From assembly GCA_900078375.1 (NCBI GenBank), contig FLQS01000017.1, positions 1 to 64,000 on the forward strand: a stretch of 64,000 nucleotides of DNA, given 5' to 3'. Numbering within the stretch: the first letter of the stretch is position 1; every line of letters begins with the position of its first letter. The stretch comes from an uncultured Mycobacterium sp. (GTDB lineage Bacteria; Actinomycetota; Actinomycetes; Mycobacteriales; Mycobacteriaceae). The notes under the pieces were generated by a model that was given only the letters and a program-made list of their open reading frames with translations, was not told where the DNA came from and made no database searches. This document shows positions 12,211-22,095 of the stretch, piece by piece. The translations under genes were made by a program, and so were the position numbers.

Positions 12211-15132
12211 TCAGACTGTTGTCCTTGGCATTTCAGCGGTGACCGCGTCGTCGTCGCGGTCTTGCGGGGGTGACAGCAGGGCGCGCACCGCAGGACGAGG
12301 TCCGGAGTCACGAAGCATGAAGCTGGCAGGACGCGGGCGGACGACCTGCGGCCACCAGAACCACCGGCCCAGCAGCGCGGCTATCGAGGGCGTCATGAAC
12401 GATCGCACGACCAGGGTATCGAACAGCAGGCCCAGGCCGATGGTGGTGCCAACCTGACCGATGATCTGCAGATCGCTGGACACCATCGCCGCCATGGTGA
12501 AGGCAAACACCAAGCCCGCGTTGGTCACGACCTTGCCGGTGCCGCCCATGGCCCGGATGATGCCGGTCTTGATGCCGGCGCCGATTTCTTCCTTAATCCG
12601 GGACACCAACAGCAGGTTGTAGTCGGAGCCGACGGCCAAAAGCACGATCACCGACATCGGAAGCACCATCCAGTGCAGCTTGATGCCCAGGATGTATTGC
12701 CAGATCAGTACCGACAAGCCGAACGATGCGCCCAACGACAGCGCGACCGTACCCACGATGACCAGAGCGGCGATGAAGCTTCTCGTGATGATGAGCATGA
12801 TAATGAAAATGAGGCAGAGCGCTCCGACGCCCGCGATCAATAAGTCGTATCGGGATCCGTCGCTGAAATCCTTGAATGTCGATGCCGTGCCGGCCAAGTA
12901 GATTCTGGCGCCTTCGAGGGGCGTCGTTTTCAGTGCTTCCTCGGCGGCTGTTTTGATTTGGCTGATACGCGCAATACCTTCAGGCGTCGCGGGATCGCCC
13001 TTGTGGGAGATGATGAACCGAACGGCCTTGCCGTCGGGTGAAAAGAAGCTAGTCATCGCCCGTTTGAAGTCTTCGTTTTCGAAAACTTCAGGCGGCAGAT
13101 AAAAAGAATCGTCGTCTTTGGCCGCGTCGAATACCTGCCCCATAACTGCGGAATTCTGATTATTGTCGTCGGCCACGCTCATGGACCCTGCCATGGTGCT
13201 GGTCATCTTCGATGTCATGTCCCGCATGCCCTCCATGATGGAGATCAGGGGTGGCAGCTGCTGGAGTATCTGCGGCATGAGCCGGTCCAGGTCATTCATG
13301 TTGACGAGAAGGCCCTGCACCTTGTCGCTGAGAACATCCAGGCCGTCGAGCGTTTCGAAGATGCTCTTCATCGACCAGCAGAGCGGAATGCTGAAGCAGT
13401 GCGGCTCCCAATATAGATAATTGCGGATCGGCCTGAAGAAGTCATCAAAATTCGCGGCGCTATTACGAATCGCATTGAGAAGGTTCGACATATCCCTGGT
13501 TATTCCGACGGAATGGTGGGTGATATCGGTCAACTTCGACTGCAGTTCGTACATGTGCTTCATCAGCGCGATTTGGTGTCCCATGAGCTCGTCCATCATG
13601 CGCATGTCGTTGACACGCTCCTTGATGTACTTCATCATTTGAGACTGGCCGGCATTTTGCATGCTGATCAGGAATGGTATGGACGAGTGTTCGATGGGTG
13701 TGCCCTCGGGGCGGGTTATTCCCTGAACCCGGGAAATACCAGGGACCCGGAAAATGCCCTTTGCCAGCCGATGCAAGATGAGAATATCCGCGGGGTTACG
13801 CATGTCATGGTCGGCCTCGACCAGGAGAATCTCAGGCGCCATTCGAGCCTGCGAGAAGTGGCGGTCAGCCGCGGCGAATCCAACGTTGGAGGCTACATCG
13901 CCCTTGAGGTAGAGCCGATCGTTGTAGCTCGTCTCGTAGCCCGGCAGCGTCACCAAGCCGACCACCGTGATCGCCATCGTCGCCGCGAGAATCGGCCCCG
14001 GCCAGCGGACGATAGCGGTGCCGATTCGTCGCCAGCGGCCGACCTTGATCCTGCGTACGGGGTCGAAGAGTCCCATGCGACCGCCGAGAGCGAGAACTGC
14101 GGGCACCAAGGTGAGCGCGATCAGAACGGCCGCGACCATCCCGATCGCGCACGGAACTCCAATGGTCTGGAAGATGGGCAGCCGGGTCACGCTCAGGCAC
14201 AACATCGCCCCGGCGATGGTCAGACCCGAGCCCAGGACCACCGGCGCAACACTGTGATAGGTGATGTAGAACGCGTCTTCGCGATCCTCGCCTACCTGGC
14301 GCGCCTCCTGATAGCGGCCGAAGAAGAAGATTCCGTAGTCGGTGCCGGCCGCCATCGCGAGCGCCGTCAACAGACTGATGGCAAAAGTCGACAGCGTGAA
14401 AACGTTGTGATCGGCCAGGAAAGCCACGATCTGCCGGGCCGCAAGAACTTCAACGCCAACCGTCAGCAACAAACCGAGGACCGTGAAAATCGAACGGTAG
14501 ACGAAGAGCAGAACGACAAAGATGATAATTCCGGCGATCGCGGTCATCTTCAGCATCGAGCTGTCGCCGGCGTGCTGCAGGTCGGTCACAAGTGCCGCTG
14601 GACCGGTGACGAATGCCTGCACTCCTGGCGGCGGCGGCGCTCGTCCCACGATGCTCCGGACCGCTGCAATGGAGTCTTGCCCCAGGGTTGTGCCCTGGTT
14701 GCCGGCGAGGTTTAACTGCGCGTATACGGCTTTGCCGTCCGAGCTCAGCGCGCCGGATGCCGTGAGCCGATCACCCCACAAATCCTGCACGTGCTGGACA
14801 TGCTTGGTGTCGTCCTTTAGCTGGCGGATGAGATCGTCGTAGTAAGCGTGGGCATCGTCGCCCAGCGGCTGTTGACCTTCGACCACCAGCATCGCGAAGC
14901 TGTCTGAGTCCGACTCTTTGAAGTCCGACCCGATGCGCTTCATCGCCTCTACCGAGGGCGCATCCTGGGGGGCCATCGGCACGGAGTGTTGCCGGCCGAC
15001 CGTCTCCAACCAGGGAACACCGAGGGCTGCGACCGCAGTCAGGGCCAGCCACGCCAGGATGATCAGCGGCGAAAGCGTGCGGACCGACCGTGCGACAAAG
15101 GGCCGAGAACGCTCGGTGTTCACGTCCGTCAC
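12211..15132 (-). CDS. MmpL family RND lipid transporter (distal copy)
   Basis: A 973-residue mycobacterial MmpL protein, which exports envelope lipids across the inner membrane using proton motive force. It has an N-terminal TM (~19-42), a first periplasmic loop, a TM bundle with [14 protein letters not shown] (conserved Asp-Tyr), a second loop with a long Met-rich helical hairpin (~480-640) like MmpL4/MmpL5, and a second bundle with [19 protein letters not shown] at 15132 directly follows the TAA of the upstream mmpL gene with no gap, so the two are translationally coupled. The mmpS-mmpL-mmpL layout matches mmpS4-mmpL4a-mmpL4b of GPL loci. Substrate specificity is inferred only from context. 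Confidence 0.92.
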   Translation of the reverse strand: MTDVNTERSRPFVARSVRTLSPLIILAWLALTAVAALGVPWLETVGRQHSVPMAPQDAPSVEAMKRIGSDFKESDSDSFAMLVVEGQQPLGDDAHAYYDDLIRQLKDDTKHVQHVQDLWGDRLTASGALSSDGKAVYAQLNLAGNQGTTLGQDSIAAVRSIVGRAPPPPGVQAFVTGPAALVTDLQHAGDSSMLKMTAIAGIIIFVVLLFVYRSIFTVLGLLLTVGVEVLAARQIVAFLADHNVFTLSTFAISLLTALAMAAGTDYGIFFFGRYQEARQVGEDREDAFYITYHSVAPVVLGSGLTIAGAMLCLSVTRLPIFQTIGVPCAIGMVAAVLIALTLVPAVLALGGRMGLFDPVRRIKVGRWRRIGTAIVRWPGPILAATMAITVVGLVTLPGYETSYNDRLYLKGDVASNVGFAAADRHFSQARMAPEILLVEADHDMRNPADILILHRLAKGIFRVPGISRVQGITRPEGTPIEHSSIPFLISMQNAGQSQMMKYIKERVNDMRMMDELMGHQIALMKHMYELQSKLTDITHHSVGITRDMSNLLNAIRNSAANFDDFFRPIRNYLYWEPHCFSIPLCWSMKSIFETLDGLDVLSDKVQGLLVNMNDLDRLMPQILQQLPPLISIMEGMRDMTSKMTSTMAGSMSVADDNNQNSAVMGQVFDAAKDDDSFYLPPEVFENEDFKRAMTSFFSPDGKAVRFIISHKGDPATPEGIARISQIKTAAEEALKTTPLEGARIYLAGTASTFKDFSDGSRYDLLIAGVGALCLIFIIMLIITRSFIAALVIVGTVALSLGASFGLSVLIWQYILGIKLHWMVLPMSVIVLLAVGSDYNLLLVSRIKEEIGAGIKTGIIRAMGGTGKVVTNAGLVFAFTMAAMVSSDLQIIGQVGTTIGLGLLFDTLVVRSFMTPSIAALLGRWFWWPQVVRPRPASFMLRDSGPRPAVRALLSPPQDRDDDAVTAEMPRTTV

Positions 15133-18027
15133 TTACAACTGTTGATTCTGTAGTAGTGCGCGCACCAGCGGGCGGGGTCCGGTCGGCCGGAGCATTGAGC
15201 TGGCCGGACGTGGCCGCACCTGCTGTGGCCACCAGAACCAGCGGCCCAACAGCGCCGCGATCGACGGCGTCATGAACGCGCGCACGATCAGGGTGTCGAA
15301 CAGCAGACCCAGGCCGATGGTCGTGCCGACCTGTCCGATGCTCGCCAGGTCGGAGACGATCATCGTCATCATCGTGAATGCGAACACCAATCCGGCATTC
15401 GTCACGACCTTGCCGGTGCCCGCCATCGCCCGAATGATGCCGGTATTGAGGCCAGCCGCGAGTTCTTCTTTCATGCGGGCGACCAGTAGGAGGTTGTAGT
15501 CCGACCCCACGGCCAACAGGATGATCACCGACATCACCAAAACGGCCCAGTGTATTTGTTGGCCTAATAAATGCTGCCACACCAATACTGACAAGCCGAA
15601 TGAGGCGCCAAGTGACATCACCACTGTACCGACAATGGTTAGTGCAGCAATAAGGCTCTTCGTCATGAGCAACATGACGATGAAAATCAGGCACAGGGCG
15701 GCGATCACCGCGATCAAGAGATCGTATCGCGAGCCCACGACCAGGTCTTTCGTCATAGCGGCGGTGCCCATCAAGAAGACCTGGGAATTTTCCAGCGGGG
15801 TCCCCTTCAGCGCTTCTTCGGCAGCATTCTGTATCGAGTCGACTCGGCCCATGCCCTCGGGGGATGCGGGATCGCCCTTTTGGCTGACGAACATCCGGAC
15901 GGCTTTTCCGTCTGGCGATATGAACGTCTTCATGATCCGCTTGAAGTCTTCGTTTTTGAACAATTCCGGCGGTGCGTAGAACGAATCATCGTTCTGGGCA
16001 TTATCGAAGGCTTTTGCCATTGCCGTCGGATCGCTGCCGGTTCCGTCGTTCATCTGGCCGAGCACGCCGGACATGGTGCTGTGCATCGTCAGCAGCATGG
16101 TCCGCATGCTTTTCATGATCGCGAGCATCTCGGGGAACTGAGCCAGCAGCTGCGGCATGATGATGTTCATCTGGTCGAGGTCTTTCACCATTTCGCCCAG
16201 CTTGTCGGTGACGCCGTCAACACCGTCAAGGGTTTCGAAAATGGACCTCAGGGACCAACAAAGCGGAATGCCGTCGCAGTGCGGTTCCCAATAGAAGTAG
16301 TTCCGTATCGGGCGCCAGAAATCTTCGAAATCCGCAATATGATTCCGCAGCTCGTTGGTGATCTCCTGCATTTCGTGTGTTGTCTGGGTCATGCTTCTCA
16401 TGGTGGCGACCATTTGTTGCATCAGGCTATACATGTTCTCCATGATGCCGATGGTCTGACCTAGCATTTCTCCTTGTTTGAGCAGGTCGTCCATACGCGA
16501 GTTTTGGAAGACCATGAATTGCTTCTGGGAAGCCTGTTGCATACTGAGCAGGTACGGAATGGTCGAGTGCTGAACCGGTGTTCCCTCGGGCCTGGTCGGG
16601 GCTTGCACCTTCGAAATCCCGGGAACGGCCAGCACGGCCTTTGCCACTTTATTCAGTATCAAAAAGTCGGCCGGATTCCGGAGATCGTGATCGGCTTCGA
16701 TCAGCAAGATCTCGGGCGACAGCATGGCTGCCTGGGGGAAGTGCCGTGCAGCGGCGTCCAGGCCCTGGGTGGCCGCGATATTACGAGGCAGATAGTTCTG
16801 ATCGTTGTAGCCGGGCTTGAAGCCAGGCAAAGTCAACAAGCCGACAAGCGAGATGGCCAACGACGCGACGAGAATCGGGCCCGGCCACCGAACGATCGCC
16901 GTTCCGATCCGCCGCCAGCTGCGGGTCGACAGCTTCCGCTTCGGGTCGAACAGCCGGAACCGGCTGCCTAGAGCAAGTACGGCGGGAAACAGGGTGAGTG
17001 CGACGGCAACCGACACCGTGATGCCCACCGCACAGGGAATGCCAAGGACTTTGAAGAACGGCAATCGGGTGAAGCTCAGGCAGAGCACCGCACCCGCGAT
17101 GGTCAAACCAGAGCCCAAGACGACCGGGGCGACTCCGCGGTAGGTGGTGTAGAAGGAGTCGAACCGGTCCTGGCCGCGCTGACGTTCCTCTTGATATCGC
17201 CCGATGAAGAAGATGCCGTAGTCGGTGCCGGCCGCGATGGCCAGTGCCACAAGCAGATTGACGGCGAAGGTGGTGAGACCAATGAGCCCAAGATGGCCCA
17301 GCAATGCCACGATTTCCCGTGCAACCTGCAGTTCGATTCCCACCACTATCAGCAGCAGAATGACGGTGACGAACGAGCGGTAGACGATCAGCAAGGTGAT
17401 GAAGACGACCGCGATGCTCAGCATCGTGATGGTGTTGACTGTTCGGTCGCCGCTATTGCCCATATCCGCGACGACGGCGCCGGGGCCGGTCACGTACGCC
17501 TTTATTCCGGCGGGTGCCGGTGTTTGCGCCACGATGTGCTGGACGGCCATGACGGATTCATTGCCCAAGGGCTCGCCCATTTTTCCGGCGAGGGTGAACT
17601 GGACGTAGGCGGCCTTGCCGTCCGCACTCTGCGCGGCGCCCCTGGTGAGCTCGTCACCCCAGAAATCCTGGATGTGTTGCACATGTTTCGTGTCCGCTTG
17701 GAGCTGACGTAGCAAGCTTTGGTAGTAGCGGTGGGCTTCCTCGCCGAGGATCTGTTGCCCCTCCAAGACGATGACCGCGACGTTGGCGGAGGCGTTCTCC
17801 TTGAAGTCGTCATACATGCGCTCGCTGGCTTTGAACGACGGAGCGTCGGTCGCATTCATCGATACCGAGTGCTCGGCAGCGACCTGCGCCAGCGGGGGGA
17901 TCGTGAAGTTCACGATGCCGATGAGCGCAAGCCACCCCAAGATGACCACCACTGAATAGCGGTGGATCGTCCGCGGTATGAACGGCCGCTTGGTGGGCGG
18001 CGGTTCGGCACGCAACTCAGTGCTCAT
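15133..18027 (-). CDS. MmpL family RND lipid transporter (proximal copy)
   Basis: A 964-residue MmpL paralogue of its downstream neighbour. The ATG at 18027 overlaps the TGA of mmpS (ATGA); a six-codon longer N-terminus is possible but less likely. The same architecture is seen: N-terminal TM, proton-relay [15 protein letters not shown] in the first bundle, a Met-rich helical loop ~470-640 including [14 protein letters not shown] (two Cys, shared with the neighbour as [14 protein letters not shown]), and [16 protein letters not shown] in the second bundle. It likely acts with the neighbouring MmpL and MmpS as one GPL-type export complex. Confidence 0.92.
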   Translation of the reverse strand: MSTELRAEPPPTKRPFIPRTIHRYSVVVILGWLALIGIVNFTIPPLAQVAAEHSVSMNATDAPSFKASERMYDDFKENASANVAVIVLEGQQILGEEAHRYYQSLLRQLQADTKHVQHIQDFWGDELTRGAAQSADGKAAYVQFTLAGKMGEPLGNESVMAVQHIVAQTPAPAGIKAYVTGPGAVVADMGNSGDRTVNTITMLSIAVVFITLLIVYRSFVTVILLLIVVGIELQVAREIVALLGHLGLIGLTTFAVNLLVALAIAAGTDYGIFFIGRYQEERQRGQDRFDSFYTTYRGVAPVVLGSGLTIAGAVLCLSFTRLPFFKVLGIPCAVGITVSVAVALTLFPAVLALGSRFRLFDPKRKLSTRSWRRIGTAIVRWPGPILVASLAISLVGLLTLPGFKPGYNDQNYLPRNIAATQGLDAAARHFPQAAMLSPEILLIEADHDLRNPADFLILNKVAKAVLAVPGISKVQAPTRPEGTPVQHSTIPYLLSMQQASQKQFMVFQNSRMDDLLKQGEMLGQTIGIMENMYSLMQQMVATMRSMTQTTHEMQEITNELRNHIADFEDFWRPIRNYFYWEPHCDGIPLCWSLRSIFETLDGVDGVTDKLGEMVKDLDQMNIIMPQLLAQFPEMLAIMKSMRTMLLTMHSTMSGVLGQMNDGTGSDPTAMAKAFDNAQNDDSFYAPPELFKNEDFKRIMKTFISPDGKAVRMFVSQKGDPASPEGMGRVDSIQNAAEEALKGTPLENSQVFLMGTAAMTKDLVVGSRYDLLIAVIAALCLIFIVMLLMTKSLIAALTIVGTVVMSLGASFGLSVLVWQHLLGQQIHWAVLVMSVIILLAVGSDYNLLLVARMKEELAAGLNTGIIRAMAGTGKVVTNAGLVFAFTMMTMIVSDLASIGQVGTTIGLGLLFDTLIVRAFMTPSIAALLGRWFWWPQQVRPRPASSMLRPTGPRPLVRALLQNQQL

Positions 18028-18605
18028 GCGGCCTTCAACATGCACGCGGCGAATGCATTGACTTCATTCGAGGTCTTCTCGGATTTGACCACGCCGTCGA
18101 TCAAGATGCGGCAGCCGATGCTGTCGCTATCACCCTGTGCAGCCACGCTTCCGACGCTAGCGGCACCGACGATGGGGAAGTTCAACGTCCAGGGCAAGGG
18201 GGCCGCCTCAATATATTGCGGACTGCCTTCGCCGTTGAAGAAGCTGATCTGGGCGACGGTCCCGGGGGGCCCGAAAACTTCGTACTGCATGTGTTTGGGG
18301 TTGAAGGGCTTCGCGTCATCAACCCTGGTATCGCCGTAGGTAATGGACTTCTCGTTTCCGAAGATGCCGTGCAGTCGCGACACCGTGAAGCCCCCAGCTC
18401 CGACGACTGCCAAGACGACCAACGGAATCCACAGCTTGCCCAGAAGCCGAAAGCCCCCGGTGCCCAGATTGGGGCGGGACTGGCGTCCGCGGGGTTCGGG
18501 CGGCAGCTGCTGCTGCTCGGTATCAGCGTTCGCAGGGCCGGCGGTGGTGGCATCGGGGTGGGTTGGCTCAATGTCAGGCAGACCGCCTTCGACCACCGCA
18601 CCCAC
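18024..18605 (-). CDS. MmpS family accessory membrane protein
   Basis: A ~193-residue small partner of MmpL transporters. It has a Pro-rich cytoplasmic N-terminus, one TM helix ([20 protein letters not shown]), then an extracytoplasmic beta-rich MmpS domain ([34 protein letters not shown]) ending with two Cys ([15 protein letters not shown]), as in MmpS4/MmpS5. Start choice: the GTG at 18605 has AAAGGTGG just upstream; a GTG three codons earlier (18614) is the alternative. It is the first gene of the mmpS-mmpL-mmpL operon. A hairpin and a short ORF lie upstream. Confidence 0.9.
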   Translation of the reverse strand: MGAVVEGGLPDIEPTHPDATTAGPANADTEQQQLPPEPRGRQSRPNLGTGGFRLLGKLWIPLVVLAVVGAGGFTVSRLHGIFGNEKSITYGDTRVDDAKPFNPKHMQYEVFGPPGTVAQISFFNGEGSPQYIEAAPLPWTLNFPIVGAASVGSVAAQGDSDSIGCRILIDGVVKSEKTSNEVNAFAACMLKAA

Positions 18606-18626
18606 CCTTTCCACCTTTCACCGCAG

Positions 18627-18649
18627 ACGGCTGACGCTGCGCCAGCCGT
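18627..18649 (-). promoter_or_regulatory. Inverted repeat in the mmpS 5' region
   Basis: ACGGCTG and CAGCCGT form a perfect 7-bp stem around a 9-base loop, ending about 20 bases before the mmpS start. It could be an operator, or a 5'-UTR hairpin if the mmpS transcript starts upstream. Confidence 0.35.
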
Positions 18650-18711
18650 TTTGACATCCAACTACTCGTTCGGCCCCGGCGCCCGTACGGTACGGCTTGT
18701 ATGACGGGGCG

Positions 18712-18792
18712 TCACCGGCTGGTCGTTCGGCAAACATCGCAAACGAGCAACGCCTTGTCCAGGGCGACCAGATCGTGACGGAAGTTAACCAT
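18712..18792 (-). CDS. Possible 26-residue leader peptide upstream of mmpS
   Basis: ATG at 18792 is preceded by GGAGG at 18801-18805 with an 8-base spacer, a strong ribosome site for this locus. The frame encodes 26 residues (MVNFRHDLVALDKALLVCDV, then CRTTSR) and ends about 105 bases before the mmpS start on the same strand. No known family was recognised. It may be a translated leader controlling mmpS-mmpL-mmpL, or chance. The same frame extends upstream to 18951 as a 79-residue ORF without a comparable ribosome site. Confidence 0.3.
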   Translation of the reverse strand: MVNFRHDLVALDKALLVCDVCRTTSR

Positions 18793-19023
18793 GTCGTCGG
18801 CCTCCGTAGGGGCATTTTCAGAGAGCAACGGGGATGGTAGTGCATGCGGCGGGTAGTCGAGGTTGCGCTGCGTCGCCTGGCCTGTGAATACGCCGTGAGG
18901 ATCGATGCCGGTATTTATCGTTCGCGTCGAAACAGGGGTCACGATGCACACACGTGCTGCTAGCGTGATCGGCTACGGCGGCTAGCTCGACATATGGTCG
19001 GGTAGCACCCAGTTGACGACACA

Positions 19024-20574
19024 ATGCGGAATGAGCAAACCCCGATGTCAGTGGAACCGACCACGCTGAACGAGACGGGCGATACCAAGGGTCACTTCTC
19101 GGCTTTGCTGCGATCGCGCCAGTTCATCGGCCCGATCATCGCGATCGGCGGCGTTCAGCTGATGGCGGCGATGGACGGCCCCGTCGCAGTCTTCGCACTT
19201 CCGAAGATCCAGAACGAGCTTGGCCTGTCGGATGCCGCACGGAGCTGGGTGGTGACCGCCTACATGCTGACCTTCGGTGGTCTGATCCTGTTGGGTGGGC
19301 GCCTCGGCGACGCCATCGGCCGCAAACGCGCCTTCATTCTCGGGATCGGCCTGTTCATCGCCGCCTCAGCGATGTGTGGCATTGCGTGGAACGGCGGGTC
19401 CCTCGTGGTGGCCCGGCTGCTGCACGGCGTGGCCGGCGCGGTCGTCGCTCCCACGTGTATGGCGCTAGTGGCGACCACATTCCCGAGGGGCCCGGCGCGC
19501 AACGTGGCGACGGCGGTATTCGGTGCGACCGCGAGCATCGGTTCGGTCATGGGCTTGGTGGTGGGCGGTCTGCTGACCGGGGTCTCCTGGCGGCTGGCGT
19601 TCTTGATCAACGTGCCGATCGGGCTGCTGTTGATCTACCTGGCCCGCACGATGCTGCAGGAAACCCAGAAAGAGCGGATGAAGCTCGACGTGATGGGGGC
19701 GGTCCTCGCCACATTGTTGTGTACTGCTGCGGTTTTCGGTCTGTCGATGGCGCCGGAGCAAGGCTGGGCGTCACCCGCCACGATTGGGCTCGGTGTGGTG
19801 GTCCTGATCGCGTTCATCGCGTTCATCGTGGTGGAGCGTGGGGCTGAGAACCCGATCGTGCCGCTGACTCTGTTCTTCGACCGCAGTCGGCTGGCCACCT
19901 TTGCCGCCATGTTTCTGCTCACCGGGGTGGGATTCAGCCTGACCGTGACGGTTGCAATGTATGTGCAGGACATCATGGGCTACAGCCCGTTCCACGCCGG
20001 GATCAGCTACATCCCGCTGGCGCTGGCCATGGCGGTCGGAGTGGCCATATCGACGCGGCTGGTGACATGGTTTGCGCCGCGGCTGATCGTGGTGGCAGGG
20101 TCCACGCTGGTACTGGGCTCGATGATCTACGGCGGCCTGACGATCAACCCCCACATGCCGTACTTCCCGAATCTGGTGGTGCCGATCGTGATCGGTTCGA
20201 TCGGCATCGGTTTGATCAATGTCCCGCTGGGGCTGTCGCTGATCGCCAGCGTCGGCGTCGACCGCATCGGACCGACATCTGCAATTGCCGTGATGTTGCA
20301 GAGCCTTGGCGGCCCGCTGGTGCTGGTCGTCATCCAGGTTGTCATCACTACGCGCACCTTGCAGCTGGGCGGCACCACCGGGCCGGCCACTGCCATGAAC
20401 CCCGGCCAGCTGAATGCGCTGGATCACGGCTATACGTATGGGCTGCTCTGGATCGGCGGCGTAGTCGTCCTGCTCGCAGTGGCAGCGCTGTTCATCGGAT
20501 ACACCTCGCGGCAGGTGGCGCACGCGCAGAAGATCCAGAAGACGTTGGCCGAAGAGGGCCCGGTGAGCCTCTAG
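19024..20574 (+). CDS. MFS transporter, DHA2 (14-TM) family
   Basis: A 516-residue major facilitator of the EmrB/Stp drug-proton antiporter class. About 14 hydrophobic segments can be counted. The loop 2-3 motif GGRLGDAIGRKRAF and the motif C-like GATASIGSVMGLVVGGLLTG in TM5 are clear. Such proteins export amphipathic compounds using the proton gradient. ATG at 19024 is the listed start; an ATG seven codons later (19045) is equally possible because neither has an obvious ribosome site. It diverges from mmpS and converges on the next gene. A role in exporting a precursor of this locus is a guess from position. Confidence 0.88.
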   Translation: MRNEQTPMSVEPTTLNETGDTKGHFSALLRSRQFIGPIIAIGGVQLMAAMDGPVAVFALPKIQNELGLSDAARSWVVTAYMLTFGGLILLGGRLGDAIGRKRAFILGIGLFIAASAMCGIAWNGGSLVVARLLHGVAGAVVAPTCMALVATTFPRGPARNVATAVFGATASIGSVMGLVVGGLLTGVSWRLAFLINVPIGLLLIYLARTMLQETQKERMKLDVMGAVLATLLCTAAVFGLSMAPEQGWASPATIGLGVVVLIAFIAFIVVERGAENPIVPLTLFFDRSRLATFAAMFLLTGVGFSLTVTVAMYVQDIMGYSPFHAGISYIPLALAMAVGVAISTRLVTWFAPRLIVVAGSTLVLGSMIYGGLTINPHMPYFPNLVVPIVIGSIGIGLINVPLGLSLIASVGVDRIGPTSAIAVMLQSLGGPLVLVVIQVVITTRTLQLGGTTGPATAMNPGQLNALDHGYTYGLLWIGGVVVLLAVAALFIGYTSRQVAHAQKIQKTLAEEGPVSL

Positions 20575-20590
20575 CCTCGACGCTGGATCG

Positions 20591-21991
20591 TCACTCGATT
20601 TCGCCGGCCAGGCCGAACTCAGCCAACACCTTCACAGCCAGCTCGCGTAGGTCGTCCGTCGTGGTCAGGCTGCCTGGTTGGTAGGCGCGAACGTGGATGC
20701 CGACCTTGTTGACTTCGGCCCCAAGCCCGCAAAAGAGTTGTAATTGGCTGCCCATCCGGTCCCGCCACTCCCTGGTGAGGTGCTGGCTCGACCCGCGGAT
20801 GAAGGCGTGATCGCAGAGGGTGCCGTCCGGGCGGCTCACCACCGGTCCGACTTCGCCGAGATTGGAGCAGACAGCCGGCCGCTCGGGGTCACTGAGCGCA
20901 TAGTCGATCAGCTGTTTCCACGTCCGCTTCGTGGTGAAAGGTGCCAGCGCCACGAATTGCTCTGACTCGTCCGGTGTTTCGCGGAGGGTCTTGACGGCGT
21001 CTTTGATCGCGGCCCGGACACCGCTGAGATCCGACGTCACCCCACTCGGCTCGATGCCGACCCGAGCGAACGACACGGCGACAGCGCGTGCGTCGCCTTG
21101 GGTGCGGTCGTTCACGAGAAGCAGAACCTTGACGTCGGGGGCATCGCCGTGGTCGCGTCCCATGAGCTCGTCGAATTTCGCCGTCATCGCCGCCGCGAAC
21201 GCGCCGGTCGTTCCGCCGAGAGCCTCGGCGCGGGCGGTCCAGTCAGACAGGTTCAGCCGGATCCAGATACCGGGGATGGTGACGAGCTCATCGGCGTCAC
21301 CCGCGGTTATCGCGACCTGTTGTGGTGCCTGCGGGCGGGCAACATCGTTACGGCGACGCCGAGCCTCCTTGAGCGCCGCAACAAGCGCCCGGGCCGTCAC
21401 GGGTGTTTCCCGCAGGGTGTCGCCGAGATCCTGAACCGAGCCTTTTAGTCGGGACCGCGACTGTGGTGGCGGGTAGTCGTAACCGCTGGTGTCGCCCATG
21501 ATCGCAAGCGTGATCGCGCCGACGGCGCCGATGCCGTCGACGACGTAGTGGGAGAGCACGATCGTGAGTGCGGAGGTGCCGTCGGTAAACGGGACGACGC
21601 TCAGACGCCAACCGGGACCTGACTCGGGATCGATGGGCATCCGCACGCGCTCGTCTAGCCAGTCGGCGAATTCAGCACGGGGACGAGGAGTTTCGGTGAC
21701 GTCGAGTGCTGGTGGTTGGACATCGGCGACCCACCGGTAACGGCCGAACGGTAGGGGTGAACGTTCGATCCGTCGTCCCAACGCGCCGCTGGCGAGATTG
21801 CGGTGCAACCGCCGGATACCGTCGTGGTCGATTGGTCGGTCGTAAACCCACACGACCTGCATGACTTCGTTCTGGCCGGCAGCACGATGACCGGCGTAAA
21901 ACGCCTGGTCCATCAATGCGAGTCGGTTGTCCGGCACCGCATGGTCAGTTGATGTGCGGGCGCGGGTCTTGCTGCGATCGAACCGATTCAC
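20591..21991 (-). CDS. Condensation-fold acyltransferase (WS/DGAT- or Pap-like)
   Basis: A ~466-residue protein of the CoA-dependent acyltransferase superfamily. The active-site motif appears as LSHYVVDGIG (HxxxDG form, near 150-160 from this start), as in wax-ester synthase/DGAT and polyketide-associated (Pap) enzymes. C-terminal blocks VCSNLGEVGPV and FIRGSSQHLTREW also fit. Substrate is unknown; esterifying a hydroxyl of a lipid or sugar is a reasonable role. The GTG at 21991 is chosen because TACCCT (21998-22003, - strand) ends exactly six bases before it, a leaderless arrangement. The ATG at 21913 is an alternative. It runs divergently from the sulfotransferase gene. Confidence 0.65.
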   Translation of the reverse strand: MNRFDRSKTRARTSTDHAVPDNRLALMDQAFYAGHRAAGQNEVMQVVWVYDRPIDHDGIRRLHRNLASGALGRRIERSPLPFGRYRWVADVQPPALDVTETPRPRAEFADWLDERVRMPIDPESGPGWRLSVVPFTDGTSALTIVLSHYVVDGIGAVGAITLAIMGDTSGYDYPPPQSRSRLKGSVQDLGDTLRETPVTARALVAALKEARRRRNDVARPQAPQQVAITAGDADELVTIPGIWIRLNLSDWTARAEALGGTTGAFAAAMTAKFDELMGRDHGDAPDVKVLLLVNDRTQGDARAVAVSFARVGIEPSGVTSDLSGVRAAIKDAVKTLRETPDESEQFVALAPFTTKRTWKQLIDYALSDPERPAVCSNLGEVGPVVSRPDGTLCDHAFIRGSSQHLTREWRDRMGSQLQLFCGLGAEVNKVGIHVRAYQPGSLTTTDDLRELAVKVLAEFGLAGEIE

Positions 21992-21997
21992 CACGTC

Positions 21998-22003
21998 AGG
22001 GTA
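21998..22003 (-). promoter_or_regulatory. Probable -10 element (TACCCT) for the condensation-fold acyltransferase
   Basis: Reads TACCCT on the - strand, matching the mycobacterial SigA TANNNT pattern. Six bases separate it from the GTG at 21991, placing the transcript start at the start codon. No convincing -35 is seen. Confidence 0.4.
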
Positions 22004-22060
22004 GCCACAGAAACGCGCCGAACCGCTCACTATGAATAGCTGTGGGTGGCGGGTTGTACC

Positions 22061-22089
22061 TTGCTGATGCAAAAAGGTCACCCTATTGT
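22061..22089 (+). promoter_or_regulatory. Probable SigA promoter for a leaderless sulfotransferase transcript
   Basis: TTGCTG (22061-22066), a 17-base spacer and TATTGT (22084-22089) make a good -35/-10 pair. Six bases later, at 22096, comes an in-frame GTG, so transcription would begin on or beside the start codon. This decides the start of the sulfotransferase gene. Confidence 0.55.
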
Positions 22090-22095
22090 ATCGCT

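Larger units (their letters stand above)
18606..19023. other. Divergent intergenic region between mmpS and the MFS transporter gene
   Basis: About 400 bases without a long credible gene. It must hold promoters for mmpS (leftward) and the MFS gene (rightward). Seen inside: a hairpin at 18627-18649, an overlapping CCGTACGG palindrome near 18683-18690, and a 26-codon ORF on the - strand (18712-18792) with its own GGAGG. No confident -35/-10 pair was found on either strand. Confidence 0.6.

Noticed and set aside
13513..14715. 400-codon + strand ORF inside the distal mmpL gene
   Set aside because: His/Arg/Gln-rich shadow; the opposite strand encodes conserved MmpL motifs throughout.
18712..18951. 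79-codon - strand ORF upstream of mmpS taken as a full gene
   Set aside because: No ribosome site or known family for the full length; only the last 26 codons have a good start context and are listed as a possible leader.
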